Shown: piece by piece, positions 34,320-42,556 of the stretch | How the letters are laid out: every line of letters begins with the position of its first letter | How positions within the stretch are numbered: position 1 is the first letter of the stretch | Origin: Bacteroidota bacterium | GTDB lineage: Bacteria; Bacteroidota; Ignavibacteria; Ignavibacteriales; Melioribacteraceae | Reading direction: 5' to 3' | Length of the DNA: 64,000 bases | Assembly: GCA_018829205.1 (NCBI GenBank) | Contig: JAHJUE010000022.1 | Location: 372,001 to 436,000, forward strand | The notes under the pieces: generated by a model | Database searches by the model: none | The model's input: only the letters and a program-made list of their open reading frames with translations | What the model was told of the DNA's origin: nothing | Position numbers and translations under genes: made by a program

Positions 34320-36301
34320 AAAAAACTACTACTTTCCTTTTCATGATGTTATTGCTTGCCACTATAACATCGGCTCAGAATGTTACTATTGACACTTACG
34401 GAGTAACTGACAGAGAAGCTGCAGTATCGGCAGAAGATATTTTTGATTTATCATATAACGGTTTGACAAATGTAGGAACCGGAACAAAGGTTTATCTGAA
34501 AGGATATACAGCGGACAAAAATGCCGCAAACGGACAATGGTTTACTATTACACTGCCAAGCGGTTCAGCCGCACAATTCGGCAGTTCGGTAAATCTTGAT
34601 TCAAGCAATCAGGTAATTTCGGTTACACTTGATTTGGCCGGGAAATATGTTTTTCAATTTTCAAACGGAACTGAGTTTGACGAAATAACATTTAACGCCG
34701 GTACATATTTAGGATTGCCCTCAGGTTTTAATTGTACATCATGCCATTCTACAACCGCTGCAAAATGGGTTGAGACAAAACATGCAACAACATTGCAAAG
34801 AGGATTAAACGGAACTTTAAGCAGCCATTTCGGCGAAAACTGCGTCCGCTGCCACTCTACAGGTTATGATGCTAATGCATCTAACAACGGTTTTGACGAC
34901 AGAGATTTTGTATTCCCCGATACATTAAGCGAAGAAGCATACAATCAAGTTTTAACAAATTCACCATTAGCAATGCAGTTAGCAAATGTTCAGTGCGAAT
35001 CATGCCATGGTCCGGGAAGCGAACACATGGGAAATACTGCTGATTCAAAAATCGTAAGTTCGATTTCGCAAGAATCATGCGCTAAATGCCATGACTCAGG
35101 CACACACCATGTATTCCCTTCGCAGTGGGATATTTCAGGTCACGCTAAATTAGCCGAAACAGGTCATTCAGGTCAAACAAGAGCGGCTTGTATTCAATGC
35201 CACAGCGGAAACGGATTCGTTTCTTATATTAAGGCAGGCAAAGTAGCACCTACAGCCAACGAAGCAGAAAAAACAAATATTACATGCGCAACTTGCCATG
35301 ATCCTCATGATGCTACAAATCCTCACCAGTTAAGAACAGTAACAGCAACACTTTCAAACGGAGTTGAAGTTACCGACGGCGGACTTGGAATGTTATGTAT
35401 GAATTGCCACAAAACCCGCAGAGACGCTGTTACTTATACTGACGGATATTTAAAGAATTTAAGCGCGCATTACGGACCGCATTACGGACCACAGGCAGAT
35501 ATAATTACAGGTAATAATATTCCTGATTTAGGAAAAACATTCGCAACTACAAACCATTTCCCTTTTACGCCTAATGCCTGCGTAAGCTGTCATATGAATA
35601 ATCAAGGCGCTGTTGACACTGAAGGAAATGTATTATTAAGCGGCGGACATTCATTCAGCATGAGTACGCCTGACGGCGTAGACAACGTTGCGGCTTGCGC
35701 ACCTTGCCACAGTATTGAATCATTCGATAAGTTATCAATTACCGTTAACGGCAAGACAGATTTTGACGGTGATGGAACTTCGGAAGGTCTGCAGCATGAA
35801 GTAGAAGGAATGCTCGAAGAAATTACAATGCTTTTACCTCCTCTTGGCTCGCATGAAATCGGTCTTATAGACTCATCATGGTCGCCAATTCAGGCCAAAG
35901 CATTTTACATTTGGGAAATGGCTCATGAAGACGGAAGTTTAGGTATTCATAATCCTAAATTTGTTGTCGGATTTTTAGAAGAAACCTTAATTCAGCTTAA
36001 AGGCGCTGTTGGTGTAGATGAAGTTGGCGGATTGCCAATATCATACTCCTTGGATCAGAATTATCCGAATCCGTTCAACCCATCAACAACAATCAGATTC
36101 TCGGTACCTGAAGCAGGAAATGTAAGAATTACAGTTTATGATGTTATAGGAAAAGAAATTGAAGTTTTGGTTAATAAGGATATGAATCCCGGCGTATTTA
36201 ACGCTACTTGGAACGCGGCTAATTACGCATCCGGAATATATTTCTACAAAATGCAGACAAACAATTTTGTAAGCGTTAAAAAGATGATACTTGTAAAATA
36301 G
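34313..36301 (+). CDS. Secreted nonahaem c-type cytochrome with T9SS sorting domain (copy 2)
   Basis: The protein has 662 residues and is a paralogue of the gene before it. The signal peptide is MLKKTTTFLFMMLLLATITSAQ. Nine CxxCH sites lie between C141 and H466 (CTSCH, CVRCH, CESCH, CAKCH, CIQCH, CATCH, CMNCH, CVSCH, CAPCH) in the same order and spacing as in copy 1. Residues 579-662 form the T9SS sorting domain, nearly identical to that of copy 1. The main differences are in the loops between haems 4 and 7. It is expected at the cell surface as an electron carrier. The tandem arrangement shows recent duplication and divergence, and the second copy has its own leader and probably its own promoter. 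Confidence 0.93.
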   Translation: MLKKTTTFLFMMLLLATITSAQNVTIDTYGVTDREAAVSAEDIFDLSYNGLTNVGTGTKVYLKGYTADKNAANGQWFTITLPSGSAAQFGSSVNLDSSNQVISVTLDLAGKYVFQFSNGTEFDEITFNAGTYLGLPSGFNCTSCHSTTAAKWVETKHATTLQRGLNGTLSSHFGENCVRCHSTGYDANASNNGFDDRDFVFPDTLSEEAYNQVLTNSPLAMQLANVQCESCHGPGSEHMGNTADSKIVSSISQESCAKCHDSGTHHVFPSQWDISGHAKLAETGHSGQTRAACIQCHSGNGFVSYIKAGKVAPTANEAEKTNITCATCHDPHDATNPHQLRTVTATLSNGVEVTDGGLGMLCMNCHKTRRDAVTYTDGYLKNLSAHYGPHYGPQADIITGNNIPDLGKTFATTNHFPFTPNACVSCHMNNQGAVDTEGNVLLSGGHSFSMSTPDGVDNVAACAPCHSIESFDKLSITVNGKTDFDGDGTSEGLQHEVEGMLEEITMLLPPLGSHEIGLIDSSWSPIQAKAFYIWEMAHEDGSLGIHNPKFVVGFLEETLIQLKGAVGVDEVGGLPISYSLDQNYPNPFNPSTTIRFSVPEAGNVRITVYDVIGKEIEVLVNKDMNPGVFNATWNAANYASGIYFYKMQTNNFVSVKKMILVK

Positions 36302-36311
36302 TTTTACTTTA

Positions 36312-36338
36312 TAGTGGACGCATAATATGCGTCCACTA
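36312..36338. repeat. Perfect inverted repeat downstream of cytochrome 2
   Basis: The 13-base arms 36312-36324 and 36326-36338 (core GTGGACGCATA) flank a single base. No T-tract follows on the plus strand, so it may be an mRNA 3' stabilising hairpin rather than the terminator itself. Confidence 0.6.
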
Positions 36339-36365
36339 AAAATTTGCAAATACTTATTTTATTGG

Positions 36366-36391
36366 ACCCCAGGTTTCCCGGGGGTTTTTTT
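36366..36391 (+). terminator. Rho-independent terminator after the cytochrome genes
   Basis: The stem ACCCC (36366-36370) pairs with GGGGT (36381-36385), followed by a run of seven T. It lies 65 bases after the stop of cytochrome 2 and before aspA. Confidence 0.7.
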
Positions 36392-36459
36392 ATTCCAAAT
36401 TTAAAAAATCGTTACGTTTCTTTTTGATATATTTCATATACAAATAATAGAAAATTGAT

Positions 36460-37869
36460 ATGAGAATTGAAAAAGATTCAATTGGACATGTAGAATTAGA
36501 GAACAACTCTTTATACGGAATTCACGCTTACAGAAGCGTACATAACTTCCCCCCAAGCGGTGAAAGAATAAATCTTCACCTAATTAAAGCGTTCCTTCAA
36601 GTAAAAAAAGCCGCGGCTGAAACTAATTTTTTATGCGGACTGCTGAATGAAAATAAGTATAAATTCATAATCGATGCAGTTGATTCGCTTCTAACTGAAA
36701 TTCAAGAAAATATTGATAATTCGGCAGATACAATATATTCGAAAATAATTGTCGACCCTTATCAAGGCGGCGCCGGCACTTCATTAAATATGAATGTAAA
36801 TGAGGTAATTGCAAATACGGCTTTAAAATTAATGGGGAAAAACTGCGGAGAATATCAATACATTCATCCGTTGGATGATGTAAACATGTCGCAGTCAACT
36901 AATGATACATACCCAACCGCGCTTAGAATCGCATCGTTAATATTATTAAAAGAACTAGAAGATTCATTTGCCGAACTGCAGAATTCACTTCAGAATAAGG
37001 AAGAAAACTTTAAAGGGATAATAAAATTAGGTCGCACGCAATTTCAGGACGCGGTGCCGATCACTTTGGGACAGGAATTCGGAGCCTACGCGCAGGCTAT
37101 CGCAAGGGACAGATGGCGCATTTATAATTCGGCAGAGAGACTCCGCTCTGTGAATATGGGTGGAACGGCAGTCGGCAATTCAGTATCTGCGCCTAAGGAA
37201 TATGTGCTTCAGATAAACTCCTTGCTGAAAAAAATCACGGGTCTTCCAATTGCCAAAAGTGAGGATCTGATTGACGCAACTCAGAACCTGGATGTTTTTG
37301 TTGAAGTTCACGGGATAATAAAAGCCGGCGCGGTATCTATTATAAAAATATGCAATGATTTGAGATTTATGTCGAGCGGACCATACGGCGGAATAGGTGA
37401 AGTTAAAATGCCCCCGCGGCAATCGGGATCTTCAATAATGCCAGGGAAGGTTAATCCGGTAATTTTAGAAAACGCTATTCAAATTTCTGAAATGATTAAA
37501 GGGCATGATGTTGTAATTTCAAATCTCGTGGGAGCAGGAAATCTTGAGCTTAATGCTTTTGCCCCAATGATTGCTCATTATTTTTTACGGACTCTCGATA
37601 TGCTTAAAAAATCAAATTATAATTTAGCAAGAAATTGTATAAACGGAATTGAAGCAGACAAAGAAAAATGCATGAAGAATTTAATTAATACTTCCGCAAT
37701 ATCCGCTTCCTTTATTTCAGAATTCGGTTATGATAGAATACAGGAAATTGTAAAAAACGCATATAAAAATAATGTGCCTTTTATTCAGGAATTAACAAGC
37801 AGTAAATTAATTAAAGAAGATGATTTGAAAAAAATATTAGCAAAAGATTTAGGTATAGAAATTGAGTAA
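36460..37869 (+). CDS. aspA: Aspartate ammonia-lyase
   Basis: The protein has 469 residues, the normal length of AspA and class II fumarase. The superfamily signature GSSIMPGKVNP is at 323-333, with SQSTNDTYPTA and GRTQFQDAVPITLGQEF as the other two active-site segments. Gln in the GRTQ(F/L)QDAVP element favours aspartase over fumarase, which has GRTHLQDA. The reaction is L-aspartate to fumarate plus ammonium in the cytoplasm. Its last eight bases overlap hydF, so the two are co-translated. The same pair occurs in [FeFe]-hydrogenase maturation loci of other anaerobes, where released ammonium could serve cofactor synthesis; that role is inference. Confidence 0.88.
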   Translation: MRIEKDSIGHVELENNSLYGIHAYRSVHNFPPSGERINLHLIKAFLQVKKAAAETNFLCGLLNENKYKFIIDAVDSLLTEIQENIDNSADTIYSKIIVDPYQGGAGTSLNMNVNEVIANTALKLMGKNCGEYQYIHPLDDVNMSQSTNDTYPTALRIASLILLKELEDSFAELQNSLQNKEENFKGIIKLGRTQFQDAVPITLGQEFGAYAQAIARDRWRIYNSAERLRSVNMGGTAVGNSVSAPKEYVLQINSLLKKITGLPIAKSEDLIDATQNLDVFVEVHGIIKAGAVSIIKICNDLRFMSSGPYGGIGEVKMPPRQSGSSIMPGKVNPVILENAIQISEMIKGHDVVISNLVGAGNLELNAFAPMIAHYFLRTLDMLKKSNYNLARNCINGIEADKEKCMKNLINTSAISASFISEFGYDRIQEIVKNAYKNNVPFIQELTSSKLIKEDDLKKILAKDLGIEIE

Positions 37870-39082
37870 AACGGCAAACTCCGAAAGGAAACATATAATA
37901 TTTACAGGAAAAAGAAATTCAGGTAAGTCTTCTCTCGTTAATAGATTTATTGGTCAGGATTTAGTTATAGTAAGTGATACTCCCGGAACAACTACCGACC
38001 CGGTAAAGAAAGCGATGGAGCTTCTGCCTTTCGGACCGGTTGTTCTTGTTGATACGGCCGGGATAGATGATATAGGCGAACTTGGCGAGAAAAGAATAAA
38101 TAAATCCCTTAAAGAAATTGCAAAAGCAGATTTTGCCGTTGTAGTTGTTGAGGCGGAGAATATCTTAGTTAAAAATGAATTATTACTTTTTGATCATTTA
38201 AAAAACCTGGAAATTCCTTTTCTGGCGGTTATTAATAAATCAGAATTAGGAATAAATTATAATCTTGTTGAACAACTGGATGAAAAAGGAATTAAACACT
38301 TTTCCGTTTCATGCAGTAACAATGAAGGAATATCCGGATTAAAAGAAAATATCGCGAAATTAATTCCGCGGGAAATTGAACCTTTATTAATCGGCGATCT
38401 TGTCCAAAAACATGATTTGATAATTCTTGTTGTACCTATTGATTTAGGAGCTCCTAAAGGAAGACTTATAATGCCGCAGGTTCAGACTATAAGAGAAGCA
38501 TTGGACGAGGATACAATTGTAATGGTTGTAAAAGATAAAGAACTGCGTGCCGCTCTTGATAAATTAAAACAGCCTCCCGCTCTTGTTGTAACCGACAGTC
38601 AAGCTATTATGCGAGTCTCGGCTGATGTACCCGATCATATTCCGCTTACAACATTTTCGATTTTAATGGCACGTTATAAGGGTGATTTGCAGGAATTTGT
38701 TCGCAGTATTAAATATGTTGATGAATTACAAAACGGCGATAAAATATTAATTTCGGAAGCATGTTCCCACCACGCGCAGGAAGACGACATAGGAAAGATT
38801 AAAATACCCAGATGGCTACGCAATCATACAAAAAAAGATCTTATTATTGATGTAAGAAACGGCGCGGACTTCCCGGAAAATTTGTCGGAATATAAAATGA
38901 TTGTGCATTGCGGGGCATGCATGCTAACACGCAGAGCTATGCAGGTTCGGATAAAAGAGGCAAAACTTAACGGAGTACCAATTATAAATTACGGGGCAAT
39001 TATTTCTTATATGCACGGAGCAATACCAAGAGCAATATTACCTTTTGATGAAGCCCGTTCCGAGTGGGAAAAGATAAAATAA
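37862..39082 (+). CDS. hydF: [FeFe]-hydrogenase maturation GTPase HydF
   Basis: The protein has 406 residues, the standard HydF length. The N-terminal Era-like GTPase domain has the P-loop GKRNSGKS (16-23), DTPGTTTDP, DTAG and NKSE. The C-terminal domain carries the three cluster-binding cysteines C301 (EACSHH), C350 and C353 (VHCGAC). HydF is the scaffold on which HydE and HydG products are assembled into the 2Fe subcluster before transfer to the hydrogenase. It starts at TTG 37862, inside the end of aspA. hydE, hydG and the hydrogenase itself are not in this window and should lie elsewhere on the genome. It implies hydrogen metabolism and an anaerobic or facultative life. Confidence 0.95.
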   Translation: MSKTANSERKHIIFTGKRNSGKSSLVNRFIGQDLVIVSDTPGTTTDPVKKAMELLPFGPVVLVDTAGIDDIGELGEKRINKSLKEIAKADFAVVVVEAENILVKNELLLFDHLKNLEIPFLAVINKSELGINYNLVEQLDEKGIKHFSVSCSNNEGISGLKENIAKLIPREIEPLLIGDLVQKHDLIILVVPIDLGAPKGRLIMPQVQTIREALDEDTIVMVVKDKELRAALDKLKQPPALVVTDSQAIMRVSADVPDHIPLTTFSILMARYKGDLQEFVRSIKYVDELQNGDKILISEACSHHAQEDDIGKIKIPRWLRNHTKKDLIIDVRNGADFPENLSEYKMIVHCGACMLTRRAMQVRIKEAKLNGVPIINYGAIISYMHGAIPRAILPFDEARSEWEKIK

Positions 39083-39098
39083 CCCGTTATATTTCCGC

Positions 39099-39953
39099 AT
39101 GATATATTTATTAATAGTTTCCGTTTTATGGGCGTTTTCATTCGGAATAATAAAGGGAAATTTAACCGGGCTTGATTCCAACTTTGTAGCATTCGTTAGA
39201 TTATTCATTCCCTTTATTATATTTGTTCCGTTTCTAAAAATATCCGGATTAAAAAACAAAATTAAAATTTCATTGATCTTTAACGGCGGTATTCAATTCG
39301 GATTAATGTATATATTTTATATCTACTCATTTCAATTCCTTAAAGCTTATGAGATTGCGGTATTTACTATTCTTACCCCGTTATATGTAACGTTAATAAA
39401 CGACATTTTCCAAAATAAATTCAACAAACTGTTTTTTACTACATCCGTTTTATCCATTATAGGCGCGGGTGTTATTGTGTTCCAAAATCTTGATAGAACA
39501 AACTTTTTACTGGGATTTATTATTCTGCAGTTATCAAATCTGTGTTTCGCTTTCGGGCAGATATATTATAAAAGAATTATGAATCATACAGAAAGCGCAA
39601 GCGATAAGAATGTGTTCGGACTTTTATATTTAGGCGCGATGATAATAACCTTTGTTTTTTCAATGTTCACGACAGACTATACTAATTTGGAAATAAATAA
39701 TACTCAGGTTTTATCATTGTTATATCTGGGTGCCGCTGCATCAGGCATCGGATTCTTTTTATGGAATTACGGAGCCCGCAGAACCGACGCCGGGGCTTTA
39801 GCAATTTTTAATAATCTTAAAATTCCACTTGGCGTTGCGGCATCTGTTTTTTTGTTCGGAGAAGACGGAAATTTATTAAAATTGTTATTCGGGTTTTTAA
39901 TTATTTGCGCCGCGCTTATTATTAATGAAAAATATAAATCTGCGTTAAATTAA
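39099..39953 (+). CDS. EamA/DMT-family membrane transporter
   Basis: The protein has 284 residues with ten predicted membrane segments arranged as two EamA repeats of five. Each half has the family pattern (FVAFVRLFIPFIIFVPF near the start; AAASGIGFFLWNYGARRTDAG in the second half). The family exports amino acids, nucleotides or other small metabolites across the inner membrane; the substrate cannot be inferred. It follows hydF by 16 bases and may be part of the aspA-hydF operon, although a functional connection is not obvious. Confidence 0.85.
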   Translation: MIYLLIVSVLWAFSFGIIKGNLTGLDSNFVAFVRLFIPFIIFVPFLKISGLKNKIKISLIFNGGIQFGLMYIFYIYSFQFLKAYEIAVFTILTPLYVTLINDIFQNKFNKLFFTTSVLSIIGAGVIVFQNLDRTNFLLGFIILQLSNLCFAFGQIYYKRIMNHTESASDKNVFGLLYLGAMIITFVFSMFTTDYTNLEINNTQVLSLLYLGAAASGIGFFLWNYGARRTDAGALAIFNNLKIPLGVAASVFLFGEDGNLLKLLFGFLIICAALIINEKYKSALN

Positions 39954-40088
39954 TTTTCACTAAATAATCTTATGAATTTGTTTAAATTTTTTGAATGATT
40001 CATAGATTAAAATTTTCAATAATAATAACAAAATTGAAGTCTTTCGTAGAAGGTCAATATAAATTGAACTTGGGATGGGAAAGTAAAA

Positions 40089-41069
40089 TTAAATTTTTAA
40101 TCCTTCCAACAGCAGCTTAAAATCTTCGGGAAGTTCGGACTCGAATACAACCTTCTCTTTAGTGACAGGATGAACAAATCCCAATGTTTTGGCGTGAAGC
40201 GCCTGTCTTTGCATAATCTCCAACAAATTATCCACCCGGCTTTTCATTTTAGGCAGATTAGAACCGTAAACTATCCCGCGTCCGCCGTAGGTTGGATCAC
40301 CGAAAATGGGGTGATTGATATGCTGCATATGAACTCTTATCTGGTGAGTTCTGCCGGTTTTTAATTTTAATTTAATAAGAGATGCAAACTCAAACTCCTC
40401 AATAACACTAAAATATGTATGCGCGTGTTTGCCGTCCGATTCATGCACCGTGAATATTTTTCTGTCCTTTTTGCTTCTTGTAATATTCCCTACCACTTCC
40501 CCATCCGATTCTTTAAACTTCCCCCAGCAGACAGCCCAATATTCTCTTTCGATATCATGTTTTGAGAATTGTTTTGCCAAAAGCGCGTGCGTATTTTCAT
40601 CTTTTGCGACTATAAGAAGTCCAGTTGTATCTTTATCAATTCTGTGTACAATTCCCGGTCTACCTTTTTCATTAAGCGCGCTTAATTTCTGAACATGATG
40701 CAGAAGCGCATGCACAAGCGTACCCGTATGGTGACCGAATGAGGGATGCGCTGTCATATTAGCCGGTTTATTAACGAGCAGCAGATAATCATCTTCATAA
40801 ATTATATCAAGAGGAATGTCTTCGGGTTCGGGAAATTCTGGACGCGGTGAAATAGGAATACAAACATCTATAACATCGCCGCGGGCAATTTGATAATTTG
40901 ATTTTTCCAGTTTGCCGTTTACTTTTACATAACCGGCTTTAATTAATTTCTGAATTCTGGACCGTGTAGCGTTTTCTATTGAGTTTGCAAGGTAGGTATC
41001 AAGCCGCTCTTTTTTCTTCCCATCGGGAATATCAAACTTAAGATTTTTTTCTGTTATTATCTTTGCCAT
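40089..41069 (-). CDS. rluD: 23S rRNA pseudouridine synthase (RluD/RluA family)
   Basis: The protein has 326 residues. The S4 RNA-binding domain at about 17-80 includes ERLDTYLANSIENATRSRIQKLI. The catalytic domain has HRIDKDTTGLLIVAKD with the invariant Asp, then GRTHQIRVHMQHINHPIFGDPTYGG. RluD modifies helix 69 of 23S rRNA. Its start lies within the lspA gene (32-base overlap), a close coupling that matches the lspA-ylyB order of Bacillus. Distinguishing RluD from other RluA-family members relies on the S4 domain and context. Confidence 0.93.
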   Translation of the reverse strand: MAKIITEKNLKFDIPDGKKKERLDTYLANSIENATRSRIQKLIKAGYVKVNGKLEKSNYQIARGDVIDVCIPISPRPEFPEPEDIPLDIIYEDDYLLLVNKPANMTAHPSFGHHTGTLVHALLHHVQKLSALNEKGRPGIVHRIDKDTTGLLIVAKDENTHALLAKQFSKHDIEREYWAVCWGKFKESDGEVVGNITRSKKDRKIFTVHESDGKHAHTYFSVIEEFEFASLIKLKLKTGRTHQIRVHMQHINHPIFGDPTYGGRGIVYGSNLPKMKSRVDNLLEIMQRQALHAKTLGFVHPVTKEKVVFESELPEDFKLLLEGLKI

Positions 41070-41844
41070 TGTCGGAATCTATATCATCGTTAAAAGAATC
41101 TTCCCCAAGTCTTGAGGCCATTAATAACTCATCTTCGGCAGACATAGATGGCACATCATCGGGCATAGGCAAAGAACTTTTTACAACTCGTGTTGTTTTT
41201 GTGGTACCCACAGGCTTTACAAGTACAGGTTTTTTCTCTTCGACTAAATTAATTGTTTCGTTTTCCTTTTCATCTTTTTCACCGAAACCAAGTTCCTTAT
41301 CTTCCTTATTTATTTTCCAGTTAAAGAAAATAAGGATTACAACACCAACAGTAACAGAAGCATCTGCAATATTAAATATGGGCCATCGGTCATATGTATG
41401 CCCGAAAATTGTAAAGTCCCAGAAATCAACATTAAAAAAGTCTACTACTTTTCCATAAAAAAGCGGACCGTATTCAAAAATTACTCCGTAAAATGTTCTA
41501 TCAATTAAGTTTCCGATTGCGCCGCCTAAAATTAATGCAAGCGCAAATCTTAATGTAAAACTTCTGTTTCTAACTGCAACCAAATAAACCAAAATACCAA
41601 TACTGGCAACTAAAGAAAAAAGAGACAAGTAGAGTTTTGAATCGCTGCTTACGTCAATCCCAAAAGCCATACCCGGATTTTCGACAAATGTAATTCTAAA
41701 GAAATCACCAATTACATTAAAGCTTTGTCCATAATTCATTCCTTCCCAATTAATATTTAAAGCCGGAATAGAAATTCCTTTTACGACAAGTTTTGTAAAT
41801 TGATCTGCAATGACTACAAATACTGTTAATAATAGAACTCTCAA
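41038..41844 (-). CDS. lspA: Lipoprotein signal peptidase (signal peptidase II) with a C-terminal tail
   Basis: The protein has 268 residues, about 100 longer than the usual 160-170. Four membrane segments and the catalytic aspartates D115 (GNLIDR) and D161 (FNIADAS) are present, so residues 1-175 are a complete LspA. Residues 181-268 form a charged tail (NKEDKELGFGEKDEKE ... SMSAEDELLMASRLGED) without known domain, expected in the cytoplasm. LspA cleaves prolipoprotein signals after lipidation, which fits the many lipoproteins of this window. It lies 21 bases after the DksA-like gene and overlaps rluD. Confidence 0.94.
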   Translation of the reverse strand: MRVLLLTVFVVIADQFTKLVVKGISIPALNINWEGMNYGQSFNVIGDFFRITFVENPGMAFGIDVSSDSKLYLSLFSLVASIGILVYLVAVRNRSFTLRFALALILGGAIGNLIDRTFYGVIFEYGPLFYGKVVDFFNVDFWDFTIFGHTYDRWPIFNIADASVTVGVVILIFFNWKINKEDKELGFGEKDEKENETINLVEEKKPVLVKPVGTTKTTRVVKSSLPMPDDVPSMSAEDELLMASRLGEDSFNDDIDSDNGKDNNRKKS

Positions 41845-41865
41845 AAATCTACCTTTTCTTTTTAA

Positions 41866-42537
41866 TTATTTACTCTGCATTTTTTGTTTAATCTGCAAAC
41901 AATGCTGTGTATGCGGGACTGCTTTTAATCTTTCAATAGGAATTAATGGACATGTAGCACAGAGATTCTGAGGTTCATCGATGCATTCAATACAAATTCC
42001 GTATGTACCGTTTTCAATTCTTTGAAGAGCATCTTCAAGATATCCTAAGAATTTGTTTTCTCTTTGAGCCCACAGATATAATTTTTCTCTTTCCTGAGCG
42101 TCGGTTCCCTGCTCGGCCATATGAAGAGAATAAGGTGAACTTTCATTAACATACTGCCCAGTTGTTGGATCCATCATTTGTTCTTTAAGGCTTTGAAGCT
42201 GTTCAATGATTTCATCTCTTTTAACAAGTATAATATCCTTTAAACTTTCCAATTCTTTTTTACTATAGCCTTTTACCTTTCTTACTTTTTTGGTAGGAGA
42301 TATAACTTCAACTACCTTTCTTGAAGATACTGTCTTGGCCTTGGTTTTTGTCGCTTCGGCTTTAACTGTTTTTTTTATATTTGAAGCAGCCGCAGGTTTG
42401 GGCGCGACTTTCTTTTTAGGCGCGGCGGCTTTTTTAACATTAGTTTTGGTCGCAGCTTTCTTAACACTTGCTTTAGCTGGTTTGGCTTTTGGAGCCGCAG
42501 TTTTTTTTGTTGTTTTTTTACCTGTTGATTTTGCCAT
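41866..42537 (-). CDS. DksA/TraR-family protein with a histone-H1-like N-terminal tail
   Basis: The protein has 223 residues. Residues 1-70 are almost only Lys, Ala, Pro and Thr (KKTAAPKAKPAKASVKKAA), like histone H1 tails and AlgP. Residues 92-223 follow the YlyA/YteA/DksA pattern: a coiled coil (KKELESLKDIILVKRDEIIEQL), HMAEQGTDAQERE, and a zinc finger. The finger is unusual. C182 and C185 are present, the second pair is C213 with no partner three residues on, and an extra CATC pair (C193, C196) is inserted. It probably acts on RNA polymerase or nucleic acids. The gene lies between ileS and lspA, exactly where ylyA is in Bacillus. Confidence 0.87.
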   Translation of the reverse strand: MAKSTGKKTTKKTAAPKAKPAKASVKKAATKTNVKKAAAPKKKVAPKPAAASNIKKTVKAEATKTKAKTVSSRKVVEVISPTKKVRKVKGYSKKELESLKDIILVKRDEIIEQLQSLKEQMMDPTTGQYVNESSPYSLHMAEQGTDAQEREKLYLWAQRENKFLGYLEDALQRIENGTYGICIECIDEPQNLCATCPLIPIERLKAVPHTQHCLQIKQKMQSK

Positions 42538-42556
42538 TATTCCTCCGGATAGAAAA

